The notes beneath the pieces are model-generated. The model was not told where the DNA came from, ran no database searches, and saw nothing but the letters and a program-made list of their open reading frames with translations. The translations under genes and the position numbers were made by a program. A stretch of 64,000 nucleotides of DNA from Volvox africanus (taxonomy: Eukaryota > Chlorophyta > Chlorophyceae > Chlamydomonadales > Volvocaceae): NCBI GenBank assembly GCA_030268105.1, contig BSDZ01000079.1:2857501-2921500 (forward strand), in the 5' to 3' direction. Below are positions 49,062 to 61,381 of the stretch, one piece after another. Position 1 is the stretch's first letter; every line of letters begins with the position of its first letter.

Positions 49062-49987
49062 TCACTTTCACAGGTTTAGCAGGAAAGGTGGTGCTTTGTC
49101 ATACTGCCGAGTGGTTCCGTACACCGTGGAGCCGGCAATGGCAAGTGGTGCTGGTGATATGGCAATTTTGGTTTGTAAGTTTTCAGGTAGCGGGTGGAGC
49201 GCACACGCTGTAAAAGGCAGTAAAAGGCTGTCAGGGAGGGATCCTGGGGACGTGCAGAAAAGGTGGGTTGAAATTACTTGAATAGACTTTGTGTTGTATT
49301 ATATGCAACATCCCTGCTCCAAGCTTGCGTACGTGCTCTGTTGCTGTTGTTGTTACATTATTACAGCTTACGCTCAGCAACCCAACACGGAGGAACACGG
49401 AGGAACCCAAAGACGTCTGGCTTGTCTATGTGCTGTCTATGAGCGACAATGAGGACAAATGAAGCGTAGGGATGCGCTTAATCCTTCTTTCTTGTGAGAT
49501 ACGAACGAAGAGGTATTGGCACATAAGGCAATGCCCCCAACAGATCCTATAAGTCCTAATTTTCTGGTGATGCAGCCACAGGCCATCCGCTCAGGTCCAC
49601 TCATAAACTGATTTGCACGATGCATGGGAGTAGGGGGAAACTGTTGATGATCGCTGTATTAGCGAATGGAGGTCATTACGCTGAATCAGGCGACAATCAT
49701 TTACGGCGATGTCATGGTCGAAGATCAAGCGAGGGGACAGGGGAGCAGGTAACTGATTGTGGTCGTCGCTGTCCGTCATTCTGTTCATCGACACCTGGTT
49801 GTGACTTTGTCTGCATGCCTGAATATTACATCGTGAGCAGAGCAGCAGACTATATATTTAATTGTAACCGTCGAACGCATGCTCGGACCAACGACCATTA
49901 CCTGTGAACATCTAGACTTCTAGAGGCGCATATACACCGATATGCCCGCGCAGAAAACTTAGTTAATGTATAGCTACATTCTACTGC

Positions 49988-52128
49988 ATGAAGATGAGTC
50001 AAAGCTGGGTGCTGCAGAAAGCTGTTTTGCGGCCTTGTGTGCCTGACTCCAAGCGGCGTTCCTTGACATCTATTGCGATCAACCGGCGCGGTGGTTTGAA
50101 ATGTTTTCGCTCTACTGAGTTCGGCTTTGGCGCTCAAAACCAGCCCGTTTGGGGGCAAAGATATAAGCCGACGTTGATGCGAGCAGCTGAGACGCTGCAG
50201 GTTGCTAGCACTACCCCTGGAAATCTCGATATTGCAAAGGGCGTATCTGTTGCAGTTATTGGCGTCGGTCTCATGGGTAAGCCCTGCGCTCCAACGGCGA
50301 AGGCATCTGCAACAGGGGATAACTATGCGTGTGTTCTATGTAGGCAACAAGATTGCACGGCGACTGGCGTCTCAAAGCGCAAACGTGCTTGCCTGGAATC
50401 GCAGTGCAGAAAAACTCGCTGCTTTGCCGGAGGCAAGCATTTCCGTATGCTCCACTGTCGCCGATGCGGCAACCGCAGCCAACGTGCTTCTGCTGACCCT
50501 GTCCGATGCCGCAACTATTCGTGAGACCATCTTAAGCGATGACGTCCAGCATCTGTTGGCCGGCAAGATAGTATTGCAAATGGGCACTATTGGTGAGCCG
50601 GGATAACGTTGGGGTCCAGAAAGCGGATTAGTGTGCCGGTCCACGCAAATGGAGGCGCTGAGCGCTGATGTATTCCCAAATTCTAAATCCCTACCCCTGC
50701 TGGGTTCCCTGATGAGAACATACTGGGCGTTGCGCTCCTCTTTGCCCTTTCTCCAGGCCCCAAGGAGTCGTCCGCCCTTGCTGCCGAGGTGGCCTCCGCG
50801 GGTGGTCGCTACATCGAGGCGCCCGTGCTGGGCAGCCAGCCTGAGGTGGAGAAGGGGACCCTGCTCATCATGGTTGGGGCAGACACCGACCCACGGGACG
50901 ATTCGGATGGCCCCGTGTGGCCGCTGCTCCGCGCGCTGGGTCAGGAGCCTAACATCCATTACATCGGACCGGTCGGTACGGCAGCTGCCGTCAAGCTGGC
51001 CCTCAACCAACTTATCGCGTCACTTACGGTGAGTTGTGGCGGGCGGTGACGGAGCGGCAGCATCATCTGCTTGGGACAGGGATTGCAGTGACCACCTGCC
51101 CCCTGTCCGTGAGTCCTGGCAGGTCCACGATGAACTACATGGAGGCCACTGGTTGTCTTGGCCGTGCTTCTCGATGGGTCTTGCCGTAACCTGGGTCATG
51201 AAGCGCCATGCTTTCCTGCGCACGCTTGCGGCCTTTCATGTCATAGATCGGCTTCTCCACCTCGCTGGGTCTAGTTCAGCGCAGCGGCGCTCCGGTCGAC
51301 AAATTCATGAGCATCCTGCGTGCCTCGGCGCTGTACGCGCCCACGTACGACAAGAAGCTTCAGAAGATGCTGGACCGGGATTACGGGGCGGCGAATTTCC
51401 CAACCAAGGTGGGCAAACGTACCTGGGTCACATCCGGCGCTTTGCACACTTCCTCGCTTGTATGAGGCGCTTCCAGCATCCGCATCGCCTGGGAGTAGGC
51501 AGCACCTGTTCCCCTCAGGCCGGTGCTCAGACGATGAAGGTTCTGTTTGACCCGTGGCTGTTCTGTCTCCTGCGTGCGCCGTAGAGAGCCTTGCAACTTC
51601 CACCCCTCCTTCACAGCAAACCAGCCTATACAGTTATGTTTTGATACATCCATATTTCCTGTTGCAGCACTTGCTGAAGGACGTACGGCTGTTTGAGAAT
51701 GAGGCTGCGGCTGCGGGGCTGGACACGCGGTTACTGGCGGCCCTGAAGGCGGTGACACAGGCAAGGCCGACGACCTGGAGAGTTTGGCGAAATGGCTATA
51801 CGGGGGTCCCACGTAGACCGTAGATCTCCGTATTGATATGCGATGGTTGTGGTTCAAGGCGTGAGGGTTGCTGGTAGATATGGGTGTGCGGAGAAAGGGT
51901 TTGAACACAGAAGTTACAGCACAGCTTTGGTGCGAACGTCCACGTCTACGGCGGCAGCAGGAACGACGTCGTCCTTCCCGTCTCTTTCTTTCCTCCCCAC
52001 TGCACTTCCACATTCCCTCTGGGCTGTGCTGCACCCAACAGGATGCTGTGGACCGGGGACTGGCAAACACGGACTATTCGGCAGTCTTTGATGCAGTGGC
52101 GCACCCGGAGGATGTCAAGGAGCAGTGA
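49988..52128 (+). CDS. GLYR: GLYR-type beta-hydroxyacid dehydrogenase, copy B, intact and with N-terminal extension
   Basis: Six exons in phase: 49988-50276, 50344-50592, 50757-51028, 51247-51408, 51668-51760, 52042-52128 (TGA); 383 residues. About 80 residues precede the Rossmann motif VSVAVIGVGLMG; they are basic and rich in hydroxylated residues (SKRRSLTSIAINRRGGLK), so organelle import is likely, as for plant GLYR2. Domain features: LLLTLSDAATIRETIL, GGRYIEAPVLGSQPEVEKG, IGPVGTAAAVKLALNQ with the catalytic lysine, and the tail DYSAVFDAVAH. The family reduces glyoxylate and succinic semialdehyde with NADPH, or related 3-hydroxyacids. The frame is open where copy A has a stop (TGG here). 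The last intron appears to start with GC (CAG|GCAAGG at 51760), which keeps the exact length of copy A. Bases 50735-51726 are nearly identical to copy A on the other strand. Confidence 0.87.
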
Positions 52129-53167
52129 AGCGCTCCGTACCTGGCTCACCACCGCCATGGCGAATTACTTAGTACGATAGTAGGGCCATTTCTGGCAGTG
52201 AGAACAGCAGCGTTGCGGTTGGGGAGCTCTTGTCCGGTCCTTTCTGAGCCCTCACACAGCCTCACGCCTCAAAAACCATTCATCCATTCATTGCCCCTCT
52301 GATAGGCAAGCTCATGCCGCCTAGAACCGGTCGCAGGAGCTGGCGAGCAGGCTTGTGTACGGCCGGTAGCCATATTGAGTGTTAAGACAGCCAGATTTCA
52401 ATTTTGTGTTCGTTGGAGCTTGGCGGTTATTTGCTTGCTTTGCTTCTTTGTCGTGAGGAATGCGAGTGAGGCAGGCTCTTGAGGTTGATGCGTAGCCGAG
52501 AGCGTAAGTTGGAGCGAGGATATGAGGGACAGTGGAGATTAGCCAGGCGGGTTAATTTAGAGGCTGATGACGTAACTCAGCAAGGTTAAGTTGTGTGCTT
52601 ACACCAGTGCGATATGCCCCCTCTCCGATTACCCGTTGCTGTGGCGGATAGTTTGGGTTCCGTTATTGTCCACCTGCACACCACGATGATTATGCAATAA
52701 CAGGAGCGAGGCAAGGCGTCATGTGCAGCACACGCGCCAAGTAGGCCCAAGCGGATGCATGCAATGAATGATGAATAGATACATACGAGGGTCTCAGACC
52801 CTCGTATGGGCTTGCTCACACACACTCATTCCCCCTGAGACCCAGCGTCCTCACGACGCCAGTTGTATAGGATCGTCTCGATGCGATACAGCTACACGAA
52901 TGGGAAGCACACACCCAAAAGCACTCTTGAGCCGATTGGCCAATTTATCGCCCTGCGCTCCCACACACACGCTCGAGCACACAAAGTGTAGGATGCACGC
53001 ACATACGTTTATGTGCTGGATGTGCCCATCAGAGCGAGAGCCATCCCCAGGCCTCACAGTAAGGCCGCAGGCGGCTAGAAGCACAGTACCCCGGCTGGTA
53101 CGGCAGTCGAAGTGGGGAGCACACCTGCGGTATGTACCGCCGGCTATGAGGGCCCCCCGTCGGCGGC
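52129..53167. other. 1-kb interval without a resolved gene; contains a 27-bp palindrome
   Basis: It lies between the stops of two convergent genes and holds their 3' regions. Apart from the palindrome at 52782-52808 I see no named element. Confidence 0.4.
52782..52808. repeat. 27-base perfect palindrome
   Basis: CATACGAGGGTCT, one central C, then AGACCCTCGTATG: 13 bases pair exactly around position 52795. It lies between convergent 3' ends, where it could form a hairpin in either transcript. Confidence 0.92.
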
Positions 53168-54979
53168 TTAGTAAGAACCACGCACGTACGACACTCCTTT
53201 CGAGTAACCTTTGCTAATGTGATCAAAGTAGGCCCCCCACTCTTCGTCGTCCGCCTCCTCCGGCCCCTCCATCTCGACTCCTTGGTCCTCGTGGGGATAC
53301 TGCTGCAACTTCAGTTGCTGTTGAAGCTGCTGTATATTTAACACCGCGAATAACCCCTCCGTTGCCGCTGTTATTGTTCCCGGTGTTTCTGCACTCGTTG
53401 GCTCCCCTCTCCTCTCCGTGCTGAACCCCGCACCATCCCCCGCCTGCTGCCCTGGATGGCTGGCAACTCCACGGAAGGGACACGAAGGACGGGAATAGGA
53501 CTCCAGCACGGGATCCACGCACATGATGTTAGACCAAAGGGATACGTCTGACACCTGCTGTACTGCACACAGCTTTCGATCACACGCGGGCGACCGGAAG
53601 CCGCCACCAAATCCGGCATTGAAGTGCGCCTTGCCCGGACCGAGCCAATCGGCGGAGTTGCAACATGGGCAGGGCGTGACAACATTGTCCTTGCCCGCCG
53701 GCGCCGTCATCGCTGCCGCCAAGGGTGAAGGCAGGCCACCGACGCAGCCTAAGTTCCGCGACCGGCCCCTGCTCCAGCTGCAGCCCCAAGCCCATCCGCA
53801 AGGGCTCTTCTTTGGACTATCACTGAAACGGGAGGCATTCTGGATGTGAAGACAAGGTGAGTGGGCGAAAGAGGGTATATGAGACCCGTCAGCTGCCTGC
53901 CGCTGATGAATAACGCCGGCGCTTGCCGGCGCGGCGCCTCCACTTCCGCCTTCAATCAGCATCTGGAAGGCTTTTGGCGGCGATGCGGCACAGGGCGATG
54001 CGATGTAATGCCATTTTCCCCAATGCGTTGAGTCTTCGCCCATTTTGGCACTTTCATAGTCGTGGTTATCGTCCCAAAGTCTGTCACTGAAGGTCAGGAG
54101 TGGCCTACGTGGTGTACAGGCCGGCAACGCTGCCGTCAGGAGGCTATCTGGGTTGTACGGCTCCCAGTACGGCGCTGACAGGCCGATGGTTCGCCTTGAG
54201 CTGGCGGGAGCGAACTCGTTTCCCCCCTGCCGGAACCCCGGGCTACACAACGCGGTGTCGCCAGCATCGCCATCCTCGTATGGACCGTTTAAACCGTTCA
54301 TTGCGATGTAGTCACTGTCGTACTCAGCGTCCTCATGGTTCTCCAGCTTCACAACGTCCACCACCGGCACCCGGGGGCTCGCTGACGCAGCCTTGAGTGA
54401 TGCCTCCGCTAGTGCGCTGACAGAGACCACACGCAGTCCGATTGGATGTTTCTCTGGTCGCACCGGCATGACAGAATGCATGACGGGGACATCAGCAAAG
54501 TCTCCGATGACATTTCGATGGCCTCCCCATTTCGTAAATTCCGGGGGCAGATCTACGTCATTCAGAACCAGCATCGCCGCTGACGATGGCACGCACTTTC
54601 CGGTGTGCTCTTTCGCAGTATCCATCTCTGGTTCTGCAGCCGCTGCTGCTGCAGGCTCCGCCACAGGTAATTTGGATGGCCACATCATGTTTTGGAATGA
54701 GCATGTTGTGGAATTGGCATCGCCAGCAGTCGCGGATGCAGCACTGCCCGCGGCCTCTGCCCGGTGCGGTTCCCATGCATTATCGCTTCCGATGGCGTTC
54801 ATCGGGTGCAGTCCATCCCAGCTGCCAGCTCGGGTCCGCACTCGGATCACTAAGGTGGCGGCTCCAGCAGGTGCATTGAACAGACCTGTGCTTTGGTTGA
54901 GTGGGCTTAGCCCGCCACTTGCTGTTGGTGGAGGTAGTGGATGCAGCCTTGGTTCCTGGGCTTCGTGAGAACATGGCAT
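53168..54979 (-). CDS. Single-exon gene of unknown function, 603 residues
   Basis: An uninterrupted frame runs from ATG 54979 to TAA 53168; the frame is open upstream to 55021 but without another ATG. It has far more coding character than any overlapping frame. The product is soluble and mostly low complexity (Ala/Pro/Ser/Gly) with short conserved-looking islands: VLNDVDLPPEFTKWGGHRNV, SAPYWEPYNPDSLL, HWGKWHYIASP, a Cys cluster CPCCNSADWLGPG, and a Gln-rich helix NIQQLQQQLKLQQYP before an acidic end DDEEWGAYFDHISKG. No known domain is recognised. The Cys cluster and acidic and Gln tracts would suit a regulatory or RNA-related protein, but that is a guess. An upstream exon cannot be excluded. 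Confidence 0.55.
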   Translation of the reverse strand: MPCSHEAQEPRLHPLPPPTASGGLSPLNQSTGLFNAPAGAATLVIRVRTRAGSWDGLHPMNAIGSDNAWEPHRAEAAGSAASATAGDANSTTCSFQNMMWPSKLPVAEPAAAAAAEPEMDTAKEHTGKCVPSSAAMLVLNDVDLPPEFTKWGGHRNVIGDFADVPVMHSVMPVRPEKHPIGLRVVSVSALAEASLKAASASPRVPVVDVVKLENHEDAEYDSDYIAMNGLNGPYEDGDAGDTALCSPGFRQGGNEFAPASSRRTIGLSAPYWEPYNPDSLLTAALPACTPRRPLLTFSDRLWDDNHDYESAKMGEDSTHWGKWHYIASPCAASPPKAFQMLIEGGSGGAAPASAGVIHQRQAADGSHIPSFAHSPCLHIQNASRFSDSPKKSPCGWAWGCSWSRGRSRNLGCVGGLPSPLAAAMTAPAGKDNVVTPCPCCNSADWLGPGKAHFNAGFGGGFRSPACDRKLCAVQQVSDVSLWSNIMCVDPVLESYSRPSCPFRGVASHPGQQAGDGAGFSTERRGEPTSAETPGTITAATEGLFAVLNIQQLQQQLKLQQYPHEDQGVEMEGPEEADDEEWGAYFDHISKGYSKGVSYVRGSY

Positions 54980-57900
54980 TCGTGGCTGGATCGAAAGAAA
55001 ACGATTGGTTCGGCAGCGCAACCGCAGCTCCGAAGCCTACGTTGCCAAAGTGTCGCCGGGAATACGGAAATCAGAGCTGTGATAAATCCGTTATCAGGTT
55101 GTTTAACTTGGAAAGGTCCCACGACATGTCCCGGATCTGCTCTTAATAGCTGTCACACAACAACAACCCGCCGACGTGTCGCTGCGCTCGAAGAAGCTCC
55201 GTTGAAGCCGGTTCTGGGGGAAGCGCAGTCTCGCTGCAAGGCATAGGAGGCACATTGGAAGGTCAAACCTCGCGGCCCCGCCTCTCGAAACGAATCCCCC
55301 GCTTACTTTAAGTGAACACCCGTACCGGTCGTTCAGTGGCGTCGCATCAATTGTCGACAAGACTAAATGTAAAAGTATATCATTTTTAGGTCTACTCAAA
55401 ACATTAACTTCCATAAACAAATTCCGATATCCCGTTGAATTGAATGCGTACTACGCCGCAGAAACCTCAATTCAGAAACGGACTCAGGAATCAGCAACTG
55501 CAAAACCGTGTCAATCTAACCATGTGGCAGGAGCTCGCCCCAAACAAGCAGACCAACTCTATCCTATCGGCGTCTGGCTGCCTGGCTGTATCGTTGTGGA
55601 GCTGTCCGGGGGGGGGGCTGAGCGCTGAGGAGGGAATTTCGGCAATCCGCAGCCGTAGAAACCGGTTTCAGTTTGTTGCAAATATTTGCAGTTTGTTGCA
55701 AATATTCGAATTGTCACGTCAATGGCCCTCAGCAGCTCTTAACGGTTCGTCGATGAAATCTTGACGAATACGTAGTACGTGCATCGTGGCATAAAAACCA
55801 ATTTATTTCGGAAGAACCATAAATGTTCGTTTTTTTACGAGGATAAAAAGAGATGTCCCCCGGACCACCATTGCACACCGTACGTTGCACGCACATCGTA
55901 CGCTGCACACCCGTGGCCCGCGGCATAAGCAATACACAATTCGTCGGCAGCACAAGAGAGAAGAGGCGCAAGTTGTGACAAGCTATGATATGGCCAGCTT
56001 GAAATAAGGGGTTTTGGCGAAATGCAGCATCGAATTGAAGACGGGATGTTTAGTGTGCGAGTACTTGCAGACCTGCCTGTGTACGAGGAAAATGGTCCAA
56101 GTAAATTGACGACAGTTACCGCCTTTGGCTGTTTGGATCCTAATTTTCTGAAGGATAAGTATCTCATTGTTATTTAATTTAATACCATTAAAAAATTTCC
56201 TGATTCTAAAAAGGGTATTAATTTCTGATAAGCATGTATTAGGATAGACGTGGCCTCTAGATGAAGCCGTACTACAGGGCATGGCATACACCATATATTC
56301 ATGTCGGATTACAAATGCAAATCAATTCCACCACGATGTCATTTGCGGTGACTTGGGCAGGGGGAGACCCTCAGGGACAAGAGCACGTGGAGAGAAGGTA
56401 ACTACCAGGCCGACAAACACACGGCCCCCTCCGGCCAAGATCGCCTCCAAGTTACCACGAGGCCGCATCACCGCCTGCCCTTTCTCGTAGAAACAAATGG
56501 TTGGTCAGAGATAGTACGCGTGCTGTATTACTTGTACGTTTGCGCGTTCTGACGTACTGAGTGCGTGGGGAAGGAAGTTCTGGTTGAAGCCAGGACTGCA
56601 AATTGAGGGATATTGAGCTATAAATTTGCGATGAATGCACTGGGCGAGGTGCGTGTGAGGGTAACGATTGGGGTGGGTTGGAGTGGCGCGACCTCGGGCG
56701 AATTACGGTGAAGCTTTGGGGGCTCGAGGGGGGACGACTTTAGCGGCAATCTCTAGCTTGCAGAGTCACTTCACCAGACCCCATTGCCTAGTCCAGGTGA
56801 CAGCCTTTCTCTGAAACTGTAACTTGTCTCCCTTCATACTTCTTTGGGGCAAGAGCCTCCCCCGCAGCCATGCATGTCTCTTCATGGTTGTGTGCCATCT
56901 GTGTGACTGACGCTTCTATTCTTCTTGAATTCTGTTCTTTTTGAATTGGCTTGCGTTGCCTGCGTTGAACTCCGTTAACGCACCGGGGCACTTCGTGGCA
57001 CTTGAGAGTGTGTAAACACCGCGCTAAGACATTAGGCTTCATTACATCCAAAGTACATCGAGTCCATAAAGCATCTTCATCATTTCCAGAAGCCTCGGCA
57101 GTTCACACTGCCTTGATTGTTCCCATAACTACACAACCGGGATTACCGGGGGCTGTTAGATTTGTCGCGGGGGATGTGCATATGCGAGCCTGTTCGTATC
57201 CGGGTTTGTCCGCTTTCTCCGAGGGACAAAAACGGATATCCCGGGGACAGCGTTGTAGGCATGTGCACGGGGAACCACACGGCAAATGTACACAGCCTAC
57301 AAGGCTTGGTCGGCAGTACAAGCGAAAGAGGTGAAAGTTAGTTGTCGAGATGTTTTCAAGATGAAAGATGATAAGTTTAAGAAACAATAGGCGATGCAGC
57401 AAAGATGAAACGGGACGTGTGGTGCTCGGCAGCAAGCTTGAACAGGAACGCTAAAAACGAAGCATGTTTTCACGCATCGTTTTCAAGGTATGGGATAAAT
57501 ACTTAAAGGACAGCTATAAATCAATGTTAGGATGCCCGCCGTTTGTGGTCATTTGTGGGGGGATTCGGACCGGAAGGGTTCATGGCCGGACCGATAAACA
57601 TATGCATATCATCCAGGTGACCCGTGACCCACCGCCTTCAGAATTATTACAAGTCAAATCACCGCAACATCTTTCGAAACATATACAGAGAACCGTTCGC
57701 CAGGGCCGTTCCTGATCTTGCCGCTCTGCGTTTCCTTCGCCATCCTTATAAAATTTGGTCACACGTAGCTTTCTTGGGATGATGAGTTTCAATACCGTCG
57801 TTTCTGTCGGCTGTCCATGAATATGACAAGAGTTGTTGAGTAAACTAAAACCTAGCCAACTACTCTGCCCAACTACGTATTTTTTCGTCACATACGTCAC

Positions 57901-59266
57901 CCCAGTTTTCCCGTTAAGCAATATACGTTTGCATATGAAAGGTTAAGTATTGTCCATCACAAAGGCTTACATTGTTTAAGATACGTACAGTTCTAAGACT
58001 AGTCGCGGGTTAGGACAGGCTGGTGAAGGCTGCTGGTGCATGTTTTGACCACTCACACTTCCTCACTCACTCACAGCCTACGAATACCTTCTTGAGACAC
58101 CTTCTCATCATTCCCATCAAACGCATGCGTACGCTAACACTAAACATATATGTTGCTGACCTTGCTCCTGATTACCTTACGAAAGGGTCCCTTACTATGA
58201 TCACTTTGGGGTAGACCCCGCTGAAGGCTTGGCTGCGATTGCTTTTATCGTTGCCATGACTCTATCTGGTTACCATCGCAACTGTCAGGATCCGTCGCCC
58301 TTGCTGCTTTCCATCCTTGCCTATCTCCTTTCGAACAGATCTTAAACGTCCGCCACAACGCCTCCTTGGCCTCAGACGCCTATCTCCCTACATCTTCTGC
58401 CACCACCATCTCCGTCCTCTAGACACGCTGCCGCTAGCCGGCGCTGCCATCGCCATTGGCTGACTTCCCAAGCGCCGCTGCCTGAGTCTCCTCGTTGGCT
58501 ATCTCTCCCCAGCCCATTACCGCCTGCACCCGGAATGCCCGTGTTTCGATAATCGTTCTTTGCGATTCTGGTCCACCGCTTTTGAAGCGCCTCTCAGATC
58601 CAGGACCAACCTGGGCACCATACTCTTGACGTCAGAAAGCTCTGACAATTACCGACACCGGTACCCGTACTTGCGCCTGCAAAACCGAAAACTTACAGTG
58701 GAATGTAATGTTGCCATATTTCTATTGCCTGCATGCGGCATCGGGTCCATCCGACCCTCGTGGCAACCTCTGTCACATCCCAGCTCCTCATTGCCGCTGA
58801 ACGAAAGTCTGGTGAGATGCCTCATCCCCCTACTCCCCACACAGACACCGTCCAAAGAGACATCCGAGCGAAGAGCCTACCAACCGGCACCGTATCTGGA
58901 CGCCATGCAACCGCGGCTGCGCTCCCAACGCCATGCCACTAACGCGGTGCTTGAGTTCCCATCCCTCACCTGGTCCTAAATTCGTCCGCCGCTCGGCCGC
59001 AATCGGTCATGTAAAAACGTCCAGTCATGGCTTCGCGCTTCCTAAGGCCGCTGCTGACCTAGGCCACTGCCTGGCAGTCCATAGTCCACAGTCCGCGTAC
59101 ATTGCTCCCTTCCCCCCTTCTCTCTCGCGACCGTCGCTCAGAGCACCACCCAGATTACCATCATTCAGCCCTGGGTTGCGAGCTGCTCTTTGAGGTCATT
59201 AATGTGCATGGTGCGCAAACCACCTCCTCTGCGGCTTAATCCGTTAATCACCCGACACCCCCCGCT
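54980..59266. other. 4.3-kb interval without a resolved gene
   Basis: The longest gene-free stretch of the window. It is the 5' flank of the 53168-54979 gene and the 3' flank of the YGGT gene. Open frames (for example plus 57002-57334, plus 58560-58979) show no family, splice partner or conserved motif. A pair of 18-bp direct repeats lies at 55669-55706. The pyrimidine-rich strand bias around 58230-58520 may be decayed low-complexity DNA. Confidence 0.4.
55669..55706. repeat. Two 18-bp direct repeats
   Basis: CAGTTTGTTGCAAATATT occurs at 55669-55686 and again at 55689-55706, two bases apart. It is a small tandem duplication in non-coding DNA. Confidence 0.9.
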
Positions 59267-60543
59267 TCAAAGGATCATGGTGCGGGACAGATGCACCAGC
59301 TGGTTACGAACGAAGTTGAGCAACAGGAAGCCGATCATGGGTGAGACGTCAATGCCACCGAAGGCCGGCAGGATACCCCGAAACACGTTGAGGAAGGGGT
59401 CCGTGAACTGGCGGTGGACGGAGGGGGGCGAAGAAGGAATAGGAAGAGTCGCAAGAAAACGGGATATGGGAGAAGAGGGATACGACTATTGGGGCATGGC
59501 GCGTGAATAAGAAGACCTCACAAACATGAAAACAGGACACGACTGGATGGCGATGGGGAGAACCCCGTGTAAGGTATCAAGGGATGCGCACCTAGGTATA
59601 CACGAGGCATACGAAGCATACGAGACAAACGAGGTACAAGTGTCCGGCCAACATGCGTTGCAGAGCGCTGACCGCCAGGGATGCGGAGCCAGATGAAATA
59701 GCCGGGAGGGACAACAAAATGATGTAACGGGGAGAAAGGAACGGAGCTACACGAACATTTCGGGGATTCCACGTATCTCTCTCGTGGATCTGGAGTGACA
59801 ACGACCTCCTATACGGGGTATGGCGGTGGATGACACAGACCTGGCGTAACGTCGCGAAGGGCTCGTTGAACCAGTTGATGTTCCGAAACCAGGTAAGGAT
59901 GACCCGCAAAGTCAACACCAATAAATAGATCTGCGAACGCGGTTTTTTTTACAGAGGCAGAGGCAACAGCACGCACCAAGTGCTACTCAGAACGGGGGAT
60001 GTCGGCGCCCGGACGGAACCGTCGTGGTCAGCACGCTTTGCTTTCTGTTCTGCCGTAGCAATGCGGAGGGAGATAGTAAGTGACCGGGGCTTGCGAGGGT
60101 AACCGGGTGCAATTGTGTGAGTCTCTGTGTACGTGAATGGGTCGTATGGACCTAGAACCTTTGCGCCAAAAACAAACGTACAGGATCTGGGCAAAGCCGT
60201 GGAGGTCCGCAAAGCCGCAAGATAAAAGCGTTGTTAGCCGTGGTTCGTGGTCGTGGTATGTGGGTAATCCACAAGCCTAAGCTCCTGCCTCCTTAGGGCT
60301 TCCTTCAGAACTCGTGCCGCAAGGGTACAACTTTTCCCAGGTTGATAATGCCCCTGCATCCCTGTGCACCGTGCAGATTTCCTAGCTGGCAACGTCGCAC
60401 AACCTCCTGGGGCTTACATCTAGGGCTTTGGCGATTGCCCCGTAGATTTCAGCTGTGGCGCCTGCTGACGACTGGGCTGCCGACGCAAACGGGAGGACCA
60501 CGCCCATCCAGTTGACACAGCTGCTCAGCTCTCGCTTCAAGCT
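59267..60543 (-). CDS. YGGT/YlmG-family plastid membrane protein
   Basis: Two exons are firm: 59930-59841 and 59407-59267 (TGA). They encode YLLVLTLRVILTWFRNINWF, NEPFATLRQ joined to FTDPFLNVFRGILPAFGGID and VSPMIGFLLLNFVRNQLVHL. This is the complete YGGT motif (T-[DE]-P-x-L-x-x-F-R-x-x-x-P-x-x-G-G-I-D) with two membrane segments. In plastids YlmG proteins act in nucleoid distribution (YLMG1) and the related CCB3 in haem attachment to cytochrome b6. A likely upstream exon is 60543-60418 (NWMGVVLPFASAAQSS, donor GTAAGC). Its phase fits, but one more exon may lie between, and the start codon and transit peptide were not found. CCB3 and YLMG cannot be told apart from this part. Confidence 0.75.
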
Positions 60544-61381
60544 CTGTGACGTTCGGGATCATGCATAAAAAGAATAAAGTCGCAATCGCTTTTGCGGCAC
60601 TGACAATCGCACCTCGCTAGCTTTTCCTGGTCGCTCTTGTTCCCGCTGCCATACAGATCCCACCGCCGCGAAAATAATGGCGTTATGGACCAGTTTAGGG
60701 CACAGGACGGCATTTGCAGAGCAATAAACCCGAACGCAGGCATTCCGATGAGTCGGCCGTAGGCATGCGCTGCGACCTGAGATGTGAAATTAAAAAGGAC
60801 TAGAATCAGCGCGTCTAAATGCCAAAATGTCAATAATGAGTAAAGCGTACCTGGTTGCATAGTGTTTGAGGGCAGATGAGAGCGTTAATTGAATAAAATT
60901 ACGAGCTACAGGATACTGCTGTGATGGCAATTTGTTAAACTCGAATGATAATACTTGCCATAGTGGCTTGCGCGCCTTCTGTGCCTGTATGCCTGTAATC
61001 CAAAAATCGGTTATACTGCAGTCCCATGGTCCCCAAAGCGCAAAGCCACACGTTTTGGAAGCTGTGGTATTATCGTCGAATTCTGCATAAATTAAATCCT
61101 TGATCAGTTATGAATATTTTCAGCTTACGTGTTTTGTAATATTGAAAAACTAGATAAGGTTAAGGATAGTCACCAACTGAATGGCCTCCTGCCCATACCC
61201 AACAAATGGGACCGTTACTCATAATAATATGAGAGGATCATCTCTGGTGCAGGGCTTAAGTGGTACGTCCCTTGGTGGGGTAACCAATTCGCAAGGCGGG
61301 CCATTTGTGGTGCTTGATTGTTGCCCTACCTACCTGATACCCTGTCCAAGCAACTCTGATCCAAAATTAATTGCTGTCCAG
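60544..61381. other. No gene resolved; flank between two divergent genes
   Basis: Missing 5' exons of the YGGT gene (minus) and of the right-edge gene (plus) may lie here. The plus frame 61181-61534 competes with the start of the right-edge frame and looks less coding. Nothing else was seen. Confidence 0.35.

Larger units (their letters stand above)
48421..49987. other. 1.6-kb interval without a resolved gene
   Basis: It holds the 3' region of the SPL-like gene, with a TGTAA motif at 48594-48598, a short (GATAGA)n run at 49041-49061 and the promoter of reductase copy B. Open frames (plus 48606-48902, plus 49620-49907) have no recognised family. Confidence 0.4.
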
